From Microcaldota archaeon (GTDB lineage Archaea > Micrarchaeota > Micrarchaeia > Micrarchaeales > Micrarchaeaceae): a stretch of DNA of 8,702 nucleotides. The translations under genes and the position numbers were made by a program. The notes under the pieces were generated by a model, which was given only the letters and a program-made list of their open reading frames with translations, had not been told where the DNA came from and ran no database searches. The DNA is taken from NCBI GenBank assembly GCA_021816645.1, contig JAKAXF010000021.1:1-8702 (forward strand). The letters run 5' to 3'. Within the stretch, counting starts at the first letter, position 1; the number at the start of each line of letters is the position of its first letter. Positions 1 to 5,943 of the stretch are shown in pieces.

Positions 1-1933
1 CCTTTGATGCGAAGATGCTTCCCTTCTTCACATCACTGAACGTTATGGCGGTCTTGCCGCCAGATACGCTCATATTGTTCACGTTCACGCTTGAAGAATT
101 GGTGACCGTGAGCGCGTTGTTGAAGCTGTTCACGGCACAGTTATTTATCGTGACATTGGAGAGCTTGTTAACGCGGAAGGCCGATCCGGTGCCTATGCCG
201 GATGAAGAGGTGAGGGTTATGCTGTGCGACGCGCAATTGAATACTACGTTGGAGGCGTTTATGCTGAAGCACCCCTGGCTTTGTGAGATTACGTTGCCCT
301 GCAAGGAATAGTTGCCGGCCTTGTTTATGGTAACGCAAGACGAAACGGGGTAGAAGTTGGTCGAGGAATTCACGTGCTGGGCGCACGTTGCCCAGTTCGC
401 GTTCGTAAGACCGCATGAGGTAAGCTGCATCAACTCGTCGCTCGAATTCGTAAACGCGGGTGTAGCGTATACATCGAACCTTGAATTGTTGTATGCTGTG
501 CCATGGTTGAATATGTTTGCTAGGGAATCGTTAACGTACACCCCGTACTGGTTGTCGAACAGATTGAAGTTCTGGAACGTACCTGAATTTGAGCCCGATA
601 GGTAGAGGCCGTAATAGCTGCCGCTGGAGCTAAGCCCCCTTACGAATGTTCCGAGCGAATCCGCTATTCCCAGCCCTGTTGACGAGTTTATTATGATAGA
701 GTTGTAAACGTGCGCGATATCCGAACTGTTTATGTATATGCCGCCTATAGAATTGCTTATCCGGCAGTTTGATACGGTGGCGTTTCGCGAACCCTGTACA
801 AGTATTCCGATAGTCGCATTGGAGATTGTGTTGTTTGCGCAGTTGAGGTTCACGTTTGGCGACCTTACCATTATGCACGGATACGGAGAGGCGAGCGGGT
901 TGGAAATGTTTATCAGATTGCTCATTGATATGCCTGATGCTAGGGTGTAGTTACCGCGAGAGTTTATGGACCCACAGCTGCTTATGCGGCTGGCCAGTGA
1001 GATCGATGATATGTTCGGAGGTATGTTTACGCCCTTGCATGTTACGAAACCGCATCCTGTGCTATTCGTGCATGTGTTGCCAAATGCGTTGCTGCTGTGC
1101 AGAAATCCGCTAGATTTTGAACACGCAAAAGAGTATGGAGAGCCGTAAATGTAATTGTTTGAGAACGTCTCTCCGGTAGAGCTAATGTTTATGCCGTAGA
1201 AAGCGTCAGAAGCTACCGTATTGTTGGTGAACCTGTTACCCTCAGAGTAGCCAACTATGTCTATGGATCCCTGCTCGCTTGACGACCTTGAAAGGTAGTT
1301 GTTGCTGAACGAGGATCCGCTCACGTTGCTCAGAAATAGGTTCGACATCGTGTTGATTGATAGATTATTTAGCGACACCGTGGCGTTGTTTACAGTATCG
1401 AGCTCAACACCGTAAGAAAAGTTTGATATTATGCAGCCCGACACAGAAACGTTCTTCACTCCGGAGGCGTACACGCCGTAAGTAAACGGAGGAACTGAAC
1501 CGTACGGACCCGAACCGGTTATGTGGTGCCTGTTGCACACCAGTGAAACGCCGCTTGCAGTCACGTTCAGGCACGCGCCGGATTGGCCATCGTACTTTAT
1601 GTCTGAAGACAGATAGTAGGTACCTGGTCTGCTGAGCGAAGAGCAGCTGTTAATGTTGGAGAACGATGTTTGGCTTATCGAAGTAGAGGTGCTAGTGCTG
1701 CTCTGCTTGTGCGGCGATGATATAAACATAACGGACAGAATCACCACCATAGCCACGATTAGGATTACTATGGCTATCCTTGTCTTTCCTACAGAGGCGG
1801 TCTTCTTGATATTCTGAGGCCTGCCCGGGGGTGCGGCGTATGGTGCCGATCTTTGAGGAGTCACATCAAATGATGCTTTGGGTTGGTCGGAAGGTGATTG
1901 TGCAACTCCGCCCTGGTCCGTATCGCCGTCCAT
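1..1933 (-). CDS. Membrane-anchored beta-helix (NosD/pectate-lyase-like fold) surface protein, C-terminus cut off by window edge
   Basis: The frame is open from the ATG at 1933 to the left edge, giving 644 residues without a stop. Residues 1-52 are a Pro/Gln/Ser-rich tail ending in basic residues (IKK, GKTR), followed by a hydrophobic helix at about 53-71 (IAIVILIVAMVVILSVMFI) and a Ser/Thr stalk at about 78-90. This predicts a signal anchor with an inside N-terminus and an exterior C-terminal part. The exterior is Ser/Asn/Gly-rich with short beta-strand rungs of the type NATVSLNNLSI, as in parallel beta-helix proteins. It contains three modules starting near residues 97, 320 and 533. Each has a G-[TN]-Y-x-L motif, a Cys pair exactly 12 residues apart (C121/C133, C353/C365, C555/C567) and a later Cys (C167, C390, C599). 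By hand I count about 26 N-x-S/T sequons. A cell-surface or S-layer-associated structural or binding role is inferred; no catalytic motif is evident. The beta-helix call is fairly firm, the function unknown. Confidence 0.85.
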   Translation of the reverse strand, partial: MDGDTDQGGVAQSPSDQPKASFDVTPQRSAPYAAPPGRPQNIKKTASVGKTRIAIVILIVAMVVILSVMFISSPHKQSSTSTSTSISQTSFSNINSCSSLSRPGTYYLSSDIKYDGQSGACLNVTASGVSLVCNRHHITGSGPYGSVPPFTYGVYASGVKNVSVSGCIISNFSYGVELDTVNNATVSLNNLSINTMSNLFLSNVSGSSFSNNYLSRSSSEQGSIDIVGYSEGNRFTNNTVASDAFYGINISSTGETFSNNYIYGSPYSFACSKSSGFLHSSNAFGNTCTNSTGCGFVTCKGVNIPPNISSISLASRISSCGSINSRGNYTLASGISMSNLINISNPLASPYPCIMVRSPNVNLNCANNTISNATIGILVQGSRNATVSNCRISNSIGGIYINSSDIAHVYNSIIINSSTGLGIADSLGTFVRGLSSSGSYYGLYLSGSNSGTFQNFNLFDNQYGVYVNDSLANIFNHGTAYNNSRFDVYATPAFTNSSDELMQLTSCGLTNANWATCAQHVNSSTNFYPVSSCVTINKAGNYSLQGNVISQSQGCFSINASNVVFNCASHSITLTSSSGIGTGSAFRVNKLSNVTINNCAVNSFNNALTVTNSSSVNVNNMSVSGGKTAITFSDVKKGSIFASK

Positions 1934-1950
1934 TTGTACTCACAGAAAAA

Positions 1951-1962
1951 AGTTATATAGTA
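1951..1962 (-). promoter_or_regulatory. Box A (TATA) of the beta-helix protein gene; leaderless start likely
   Basis: Read on the minus strand the element is ACTATATAAC. Its centre, near 1956, lies about 23-25 bases from the ATG at 1933, which is the archaeal TATA-to-start distance. The transcript would therefore begin at or next to the start codon. A weak GTGAG lies just ahead of the ATG, but it would not be on such a transcript. Assigned by position and composition only. Confidence 0.5.
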
Positions 1963-2040
1963 TTTCCCCTTGAAGGTTTAAAGTAGTTTGCGTTCATGGA
2001 TAACGTTACGTTTTTGAATGAATGATAGCCAAACGATACG

Positions 2041-2048
2041 TATTTATT
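2041..2048 (+). promoter_or_regulatory. Probable box A of tRNA-Thr
   Basis: TATTTATT is centred about 34 bases upstream of the mature tRNA 5' end. A start about 26 bases downstream would fall near 2070, leaving a short 5' leader of about 8 bases for RNase P. The surrounding sequence (TATTTATTTTTC) is AT-rich, so the exact box is uncertain. Confidence 0.4.
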
Positions 2049-2078
2049 TTTCTGCAACATTAGAATTGTCACGTTTAT

Positions 2079-2150
2079 GCCCCGGTAACTCAGTGGTAGA
2101 GTGCCAGTTTCGTAAACTGGAAGTCGAGGGTTCAATCCCCTCTCGGGGCT
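2079..2150 (+). tRNA. trnT: tRNA-Thr, anticodon CGU
   Basis: A complete 72-base cloverleaf can be drawn. The acceptor stem GCCCCGG (2079-2085) pairs with TCGGGGC (2143-2149), including one G-U pair. The D arm is ACTC/GAGT with loop AGTGGTA. The anticodon stem CCAGT/ACTGG (2104-2108 and 2116-2120) encloses loop TTCGTAA, giving anticodon CGU at 2111-2113, which reads ACG (Thr). The T arm is GAGGG/CCCTC with loop TTCAATC. The discriminator base is U (2150) and is followed by AAT, so CCA is added after transcription. There is no intron in the anticodon loop. G1-C72 and C2-G71 fit threonine tRNAs. It converges on the zinc-ribbon/TPR gene that ends at 2201. Confidence 0.96.
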
Positions 2151-2200
2151 AATCATCTTTAGACTGCTTATACCTATGCTCAAAGTGTGCGTGCTACTCT

Positions 2201-3028
2201 CTAAAGCACCGCAGCCTTTTTTATTTCATTTATCAGTGCGAGTACCGTATCGTTGTCTGCTTTTCCGGGGAACGCCTCCAGCAGCGAGAGCGAATCCTTT
2301 GGCTTATTCGTCTTGAAACCGGCGTGGGCGAGGTAGTACGCGGCGTTGACTACGGCCGTTTCCTTGGATAGCAGTTTTTCAGCGTGCTTCGCGGCACTAG
2401 CGTAATTGCCCAGGCTGCTGTCCAGCACCATGCTTTCGTACTCCGATACAAGCGCGTCCAATTTCTGCGTCTTTTTCAGGACGGAGTCAGCGGCCTTTAG
2501 ATCGCCTAAACGTACGTACGACATGAACATTGCGTGAAGGTAATTTACAGTTTCTGCTCCCGCCCCGATGCTCTTTTTTGCGGCGTATATCGATTTGGCA
2601 AAAAGGAGCCTCGCCTTTGAGAAAGCCGCGTGTGAGTTTTTCCTGTGCGTTGTGTTCTCTTCCATGAAACCCCCCAGCTTGTAGCTTATCCGCGATTCCT
2701 CGTAGTTTGATTCTGCGATGCACGTTAAGGCTTCTGCGTAAGCGAAGTACGGATTTGATGAATAATCACTTATCGATTCGTACGCCTGCTCCGCCTGTGT
2801 GAAATTTTCGCTTTTTACCAGAGCCCTTATGTCAGAGGCGCGCTCTGTTTCTTCCTGGCTCAGAGCCTTGGCAGACTGCACAAGGCTTTCACATCCAGAG
2901 CAAAAAAAAGTATCCGAGATGCTGTGAGTCGTAGCGCCGCAGTATGGGCATGTGTATGCGGCGGTACTCGCCTCGATGTCCTTCAGCATCTTTACGTACG
3001 CCTTTGGATTCACTTTATCGCCGCTCAA
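2201..3028 (-). CDS. Unrecognised zinc-ribbon plus TPR-like helical-repeat protein
   Basis: This 275-residue protein belongs to no family I recognise. A treble-clef or zinc-ribbon motif, C27-P-Y-C30 followed by C43-S-G-C46 (CxxC-x12-CxxC), is preceded by a short polar helix. The rest (about 58-275) is almost entirely helical, with paired amphipathic helices rich in Ala, Tyr and Leu. Segments such as ENFTQAEQAYESI, YEESRISY and GNYASAAKHAEKLL resemble TPR units. There is no signal peptide or membrane segment, so it is probably cytosolic, and an adaptor or scaffold role is inferred. The start used is TTG at 3028. GTG at residue 6 and ATG at residue 14 (2989) are alternatives, and all keep the Cys residues. 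None has a clear Shine-Dalgarno sequence. The gene is divergent from the MIP18 protein 74 bases away. Confidence 0.8.
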   Translation of the reverse strand: MSGDKVNPKAYVKMLKDIEASTAAYTCPYCGATTHSISDTFFCSGCESLVQSAKALSQEETERASDIRALVKSENFTQAEQAYESISDYSSNPYFAYAEALTCIAESNYEESRISYKLGGFMEENTTHRKNSHAAFSKARLLFAKSIYAAKKSIGAGAETVNYLHAMFMSYVRLGDLKAADSVLKKTQKLDALVSEYESMVLDSSLGNYASAAKHAEKLLSKETAVVNAAYYLAHAGFKTNKPKDSLSLLEAFPGKADNDTVLALINEIKKAAVL

Positions 3029-3102
3029 AAATTTACAAGCACGGAATAGATTGCATGATAAACAATATAATGCTAATTGAGCGAAATATTTACGATGGTT
3101 TT
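3029..3102. promoter_or_regulatory. Divergent promoter region between zinc-ribbon/TPR gene and MIP18 gene
   Basis: These 74 bases hold a single clear TATA-like element, AATATAAT (about 3064-3071), which is nearly symmetrical. It lies about 39 bases from the TTG start on the minus strand and about 36 bases from the ATG on the plus strand. It could serve either gene, giving short leaders of about 10-12 bases. A second AT-rich run, AAATATTTA (about 3084-3092), is too close to the plus-strand ATG to be its TATA box. No Shine-Dalgarno sequence is visible for either gene. Confidence 0.4.
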
Positions 3103-3396
3103 ATGGTTGATGTTAAGGATGTGGTAAGGGCGCTGTCGCAGTGCGTCGATCCAGAACTGAACGCTAATATAGTGGATCTGGGCCTCATCTATGACATAAA
3201 GGTTACGGAAGGCAGGGACATAGGCGTCAAGCTCACTATGACTTCTCCGATGTGCCCAGTTACAAGCATAATACTCGCTGACGTGCAGCTCAGGCTCGAA
3301 GCTCTCAAAAGCGGCGGCAAGGTCAGCATAGACCTCGTCTGGGAGCCAGCATGGAACCCGGAGATGATGAGCGACGAGCTCAAGTACAGGACCTGA
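3103..3396 (+). CDS. MIP18/DUF59 family Fe-S cluster assembly protein (SufT/PaaD-like)
   Basis: A 97-residue protein that matches the small MIP18 (DUF59) family along its whole length. Diagnostic features are V-D-P-E-L (15-19), NIVDLGLIYDI (22-32), a central strand with T-S-P-M-C-P (C51, the conserved cysteine) and the C-terminal W-E-P-A-W-N-P-E-M-M segment (80-89). Family members act in maturation of cytosolic iron-sulfur proteins or of multicomponent enzymes. Which target this one serves cannot be told here, because no suf or isc genes are nearby. The ATG at 3103 starts exactly at the family N-terminus. In-frame ATGs at 3055 and 3070 would add unrelated residues overlapping the promoter. 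The TGA stop directly abuts the stop of the convergent ndk gene. Typical family members have S-P-G-C-P; here the Gly is Met. Confidence 0.93.
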   Translation: MVDVKDVVRALSQCVDPELNANIVDLGLIYDIKVTEGRDIGVKLTMTSPMCPVTSIILADVQLRLEALKSGGKVSIDLVWEPAWNPEMMSDELKYRT

Positions 3397-3960
3397 TCAG
3401 TAGAGATGGCTTTCGTCAACCCTCTTGTACTCAACGAGCTCTTCGTCGCTGAACCAAAGCGATAGTTCCCTCTTTGCTGTTTTCTCATCCTCGGACGCGT
3501 GAACTATGTTTCTTACTGCGCGGTTCTGCGTGTCTCCCATGTCATATGAATCAAGCGCGAATCTGCCTCGTATAGATGATGGATCCGCCTTTCTAGGCTC
3601 AGTGGCGCCGATCAGCTTCCTAACAACGAAGATGGCGGAGTTGCCCTCGAGGGCTATCGCAGCTACGGGCCCGCTCGTAAGGTATTTGAGGAGGTTGTTC
3701 CGCACTCTCTGGCCTATTTCCATCTCGCTCTCCTTCAACTCCTGACCCTTCTCCCTGTAGGTTTCCTTCGTCTTTTTGCCCACCGATTTCATCCACTCTT
3801 CATCGGCGATGTAGTGCTTGGCCGCCAGGTCTTCATCGGGCTGCACCATCTTGAGTCCGATAACCTTCAATCCTGCCTCCTCAAAAGTAGAAAGCACTTT
3901 GCCTATCAGCGCACGGTATACGCCGTCGGGTTTTACCAGTACAAGAGTTCTCTCTATCAT
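3397..3960 (-). CDS. ndk: Nucleoside diphosphate kinase
   Basis: Transfers the gamma-phosphate from NTPs to NDPs through a phosphohistidine, balancing cytosolic nucleotide pools. In this 187-residue protein the start (RTLVLVKPDG, K10), the G-P-V-A-A strand near 97-101, L-I-G-A-T near 116-120, R-G-x-F near 131-134 and the active-site segment N-I-V-H-A-S with catalytic H154 are all present. The end (ELSLWFSDEELVEY) is typical. It is about 40 residues longer than the common 140-150. About 29 extra residues lie between H49-Y50 and S96-G97, and about 8-10 lie just before the catalytic segment (around D137-V149). Extended versions of this kind occur in some archaea, and the active-site residues are intact, so it should be functional. 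The start is ATG 3960, with a good AGGTGG ribosome-binding site four bases upstream. It is convergent with the MIP18 gene and divergent from infB. Confidence 0.96.
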   Translation of the reverse strand: MIERTLVLVKPDGVYRALIGKVLSTFEEAGLKVIGLKMVQPDEDLAAKHYIADEEWMKSVGKKTKETYREKGQELKESEMEIGQRVRNNLLKYLTSGPVAAIALEGNSAIFVVRKLIGATEPRKADPSSIRGRFALDSYDMGDTQNRAVRNIVHASEDEKTAKRELSLWFSDEELVEYKRVDESHLY

Positions 3961-4065
3961 AAAACCACCTTTCTGCAGGGATTATTCTCCCACACTCATT
4001 TATAAAGATTTTCGCACATAGAATATTGACGCGCTGAGCGACTCCTATTCTTTTCGGTGTTTTGC
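3961..4065. promoter_or_regulatory. Divergent ndk/infB promoter region with palindromic TATA box and both ribosome-binding sites
   Basis: TTTATAAA (3999-4006) is a perfect palindrome, so it reads as a TATA box on both strands. On the minus strand it is preceded by the A-rich GCGAAAATC, a plausible BRE, and would give an ndk start near 3977 with a leader of about 17 bases carrying AGGTGG (3970-3965). On the plus strand it could start infB near 4029. A separate element, AGAATATTG (about 4019-4027), would instead start near 4049. GGTG at 4056-4059 is the likely infB Shine-Dalgarno sequence, six bases before ATG 4066. No T-run terminator is visible. Confidence 0.5.
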
Positions 4066-5808
4066 ATGATAAGGCAGCCTATAATAAGCGTGATGGGCCA
4101 CGTTGACCACGGGAAGACGAGCCTGCTGGACCGCATAAGGAAGACGGCCGTGGCCTCGAAGGAAGCCGGAGGTATAACGCAGCACATAGGAGCCAGCGAA
4201 GTGCCGATATCGGTGATAAAGAAGATAGGCGGCACGCTCATCGACTCGATGGGCATAAACATAACGCTTCCAGGCCTGCTTTTCATAGACACCCCAGGCC
4301 ACGAAGCCTTCACCAGCCTGAGGAGAAGGGGAGGCAGCATTTCTGACATGGCCATACTAGTCGTGGATGTGATGAAGGGCTTTGAGCCGCAGACCATAGA
4401 GTCCGTAGAGATTCTCAAGAGTTACAAGACACCGTTCATAGTAGCGGCGAACAAGATAGACCTGATAAATGGATGGATAGACAGCGGCAGCACGCTCTTC
4501 TCGGATGCACTGAAGAGGCAGACGAGCACGGTGGAGCAGGCGCTTAACGAAAAGATATACGAACTTGTAGGCAGGCTCAGCGAGCTCGGTTTCACGAGCG
4601 ACATATACAGCAACGTCAAAGACTTCAAAAAGGAATTGGCGATAGTACCGGTAAGCGCAAAGACCGGCGAGGGAATAGCCGAGCTTCTTATGCTCGTAGC
4701 AGGACTGTCGCAGAGATTCCTGGAGGCGAGGCTGAACGTAGAGGTCAAGGGGCCCGCTAGGGGCAGCATACTCGAGAGGAAAGAGGTCAAGGGGTTCGGG
4801 GACGTGATAGACGTGATACTATACGACGGCACGCTCAGGGTCAACGACACGATAGCGTTCGCCACGCCCAACGGTATCGCGACCACGAAGGTCAAGGCGA
4901 TATTGAAGCCCAATCCACTCTCCGACATAAGGGATGCGAAGAGCAGATTCACGAGTATAAACGAGGTTGCGGCTGCCTCCGGAATAAGGGTAAACGCCAC
5001 GGGGCTCGGGGACGCCATGCCCGGATCACCGCTGATACAGGTAGTAGACGAGAGCTACAAGGACGAGATAAAGACGGACATAGGAGATGTTTTCGAAGTT
5101 GACAAGAAGGGCGTGCTTCTAAAAGCAGATTCGATAGGCAGCCTCGAAGCTATAACGAAGCTGTTCCACGGCGAGGGGCTCGAGATAAGCAGGAAGGGGC
5201 TCGGTAACGTCACAAAGAACGACGTATCGAACGCGTTCGCCATAAACACGGTAGACCCGCTCAACGCCGTGATAGTGGCCTTCAACGTCAAGATAGACGA
5301 AGACGCTGCTGAAGCGGCCAGGGACAGCAACGTCAAGATAATAAGCGGCAACATAATCTACAAACTGATAGACGACTACGAGCTTTTCCTTGAACAGAGG
5401 AAAAAGGCCTCGATCAAGGGCCTTGAGGAGATAGTCACCTTCCCGGGTAAGATAGAGGTGCTGCCGAACTCGTGCTTCAGGGCATCGCACCCAGCAATAT
5501 TCGGCATCAGGGTAATCGCGGGTAGCATAAAGCCGGGGTGCACGCTGATCGACGCTACGGGGGAGAGGATAGGGAAGATAAAGGGCGTGCAGAACGAAAA
5601 TACTCCGCTGAAGGAGGCGAAGAGGGGAGAGATGGTTGCGATCTCCATGGACGGGCCGACGTTCGGCCGCCAGGTAAACGAGAACCAGATACTCTACACG
5701 AGGATAAGCGAGTCGGACTACAAGATACTGAAGAAGGAGCTTGCGGAACTCATGAGCGACGAAGACGCGAAGCTGCTTGAAGAGATAATTGAGCTGGAGA
5801 GAAAATAG
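4066..5808 (+). CDS. infB: Translation initiation factor aIF5B (IF2-like GTPase)
   Basis: A ribosome-dependent GTPase that promotes subunit joining and placement of initiator tRNA. It has 580 residues from ATG 4066, the usual archaeal size. The G domain is complete: G1 GHVDHGKT (11-18), G2 G-G-I-T-Q-H-I-G (35-42), G3 D-T-P-G-H-E (75-80), G4 N-K-I-D (129-132) and G5 S-A-K (197-199) within SAKTGEG. It is followed by the domain II barrel (GPARGSILERKEVKGFG), domain III and the domain IV barrel ending near IELERK. There is no intein and no long charged N-terminal extension. A GTG three codons upstream (4057) is possible, but GGTG at 4056-4059 is well placed as the ribosome-binding site for ATG 4066, and the family begins R-x-P-I-I-S-V-x-G-H-V. 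Isoleucine codons are overwhelmingly ATA (16 of the first 19), suggesting strong codon selection. Confidence 0.97.
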   Translation: MIRQPIISVMGHVDHGKTSLLDRIRKTAVASKEAGGITQHIGASEVPISVIKKIGGTLIDSMGINITLPGLLFIDTPGHEAFTSLRRRGGSISDMAILVVDVMKGFEPQTIESVEILKSYKTPFIVAANKIDLINGWIDSGSTLFSDALKRQTSTVEQALNEKIYELVGRLSELGFTSDIYSNVKDFKKELAIVPVSAKTGEGIAELLMLVAGLSQRFLEARLNVEVKGPARGSILERKEVKGFGDVIDVILYDGTLRVNDTIAFATPNGIATTKVKAILKPNPLSDIRDAKSRFTSINEVAAASGIRVNATGLGDAMPGSPLIQVVDESYKDEIKTDIGDVFEVDKKGVLLKADSIGSLEAITKLFHGEGLEISRKGLGNVTKNDVSNAFAINTVDPLNAVIVAFNVKIDEDAAEAARDSNVKIISGNIIYKLIDDYELFLEQRKKASIKGLEEIVTFPGKIEVLPNSCFRASHPAIFGIRVIAGSIKPGCTLIDATGERIGKIKGVQNENTPLKEAKRGEMVAISMDGPTFGRQVNENQILYTRISESDYKILKKELAELMSDEDAKLLEEIIELERK

Positions 5809-5943
5809 GACAAGGGGTTTGAATAGCAACACGCCCGCGTTAGACAGAAAACGAAAAAACACAAATTTTATCGTTGTAAATGAACGCACTTATCCTACTT
5901 TTATACCTTGCACTCGGAGTGTGCTATCAACCAAGGTGATGAA
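5809..5943 (+). other. Intergenic region infB-mat with box A and ribosome-binding site of mat
   Basis: CTTTTATACC (about 5897-5906) is a good archaeal box A. It predicts a start near 5929 and a leader of about 15 bases that contains AAGGTGAT (5933-5940), a Shine-Dalgarno sequence four to five bases before ATG 5944. A T-run in AAATTTTATC (about 5863-5872) could help end infB transcription. Between box A and the predicted start lies the small inverted repeat CACTCGGAGTG (5911-5921). A 19-codon reading frame (5880-5939) crosses the promoter but has no fitting promoter of its own. Confidence 0.55.

Larger units (their letters stand above)
1934..2078. other. Intergenic region between divergent surface-protein gene and tRNA-Thr
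   Basis: About 145 bases, AT-rich compared with the flanking genes. It carries the TATA element of the minus-strand surface-protein gene and, at its other end, the AT-rich element ahead of the tRNA. Two 8-base palindromes, TAACGTTA (2001-2008) and ATACGTAT (2036-2043), occur between them; at this length they may be chance. I see no coding potential. Confidence 0.6.

Noticed and set aside
15..1148. Several plus-strand open frames of 60-98 codons, and minus-strand frames at 168-416 and 630-878
   Set aside because: All lie within the continuous minus-strand beta-helix frame that runs from 1933 to the window edge, and none has a recognisable domain or ribosome-binding site.
1..1933. Possible frameshift in the left-hand gene because no complete frame ends inside the window
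   Set aside because: I followed the minus-strand frame codon by codon from 1933 to base 2 and found no stop. The gene is intact here and simply continues past the edge.
1953..2183. A 76-codon minus-strand open frame
   Set aside because: It runs through the antisense of the complete tRNA-Thr gene and the promoter region, so coding is very unlikely.
2944..3102. Long N-terminal extension of the MIP18 protein (starts at 2944, 3055 or 3070)
   Set aside because: The MIP18 family begins at the ATG at 3103. Upstream codons overlap the divergent gene or the promoter and encode unrelated residues.
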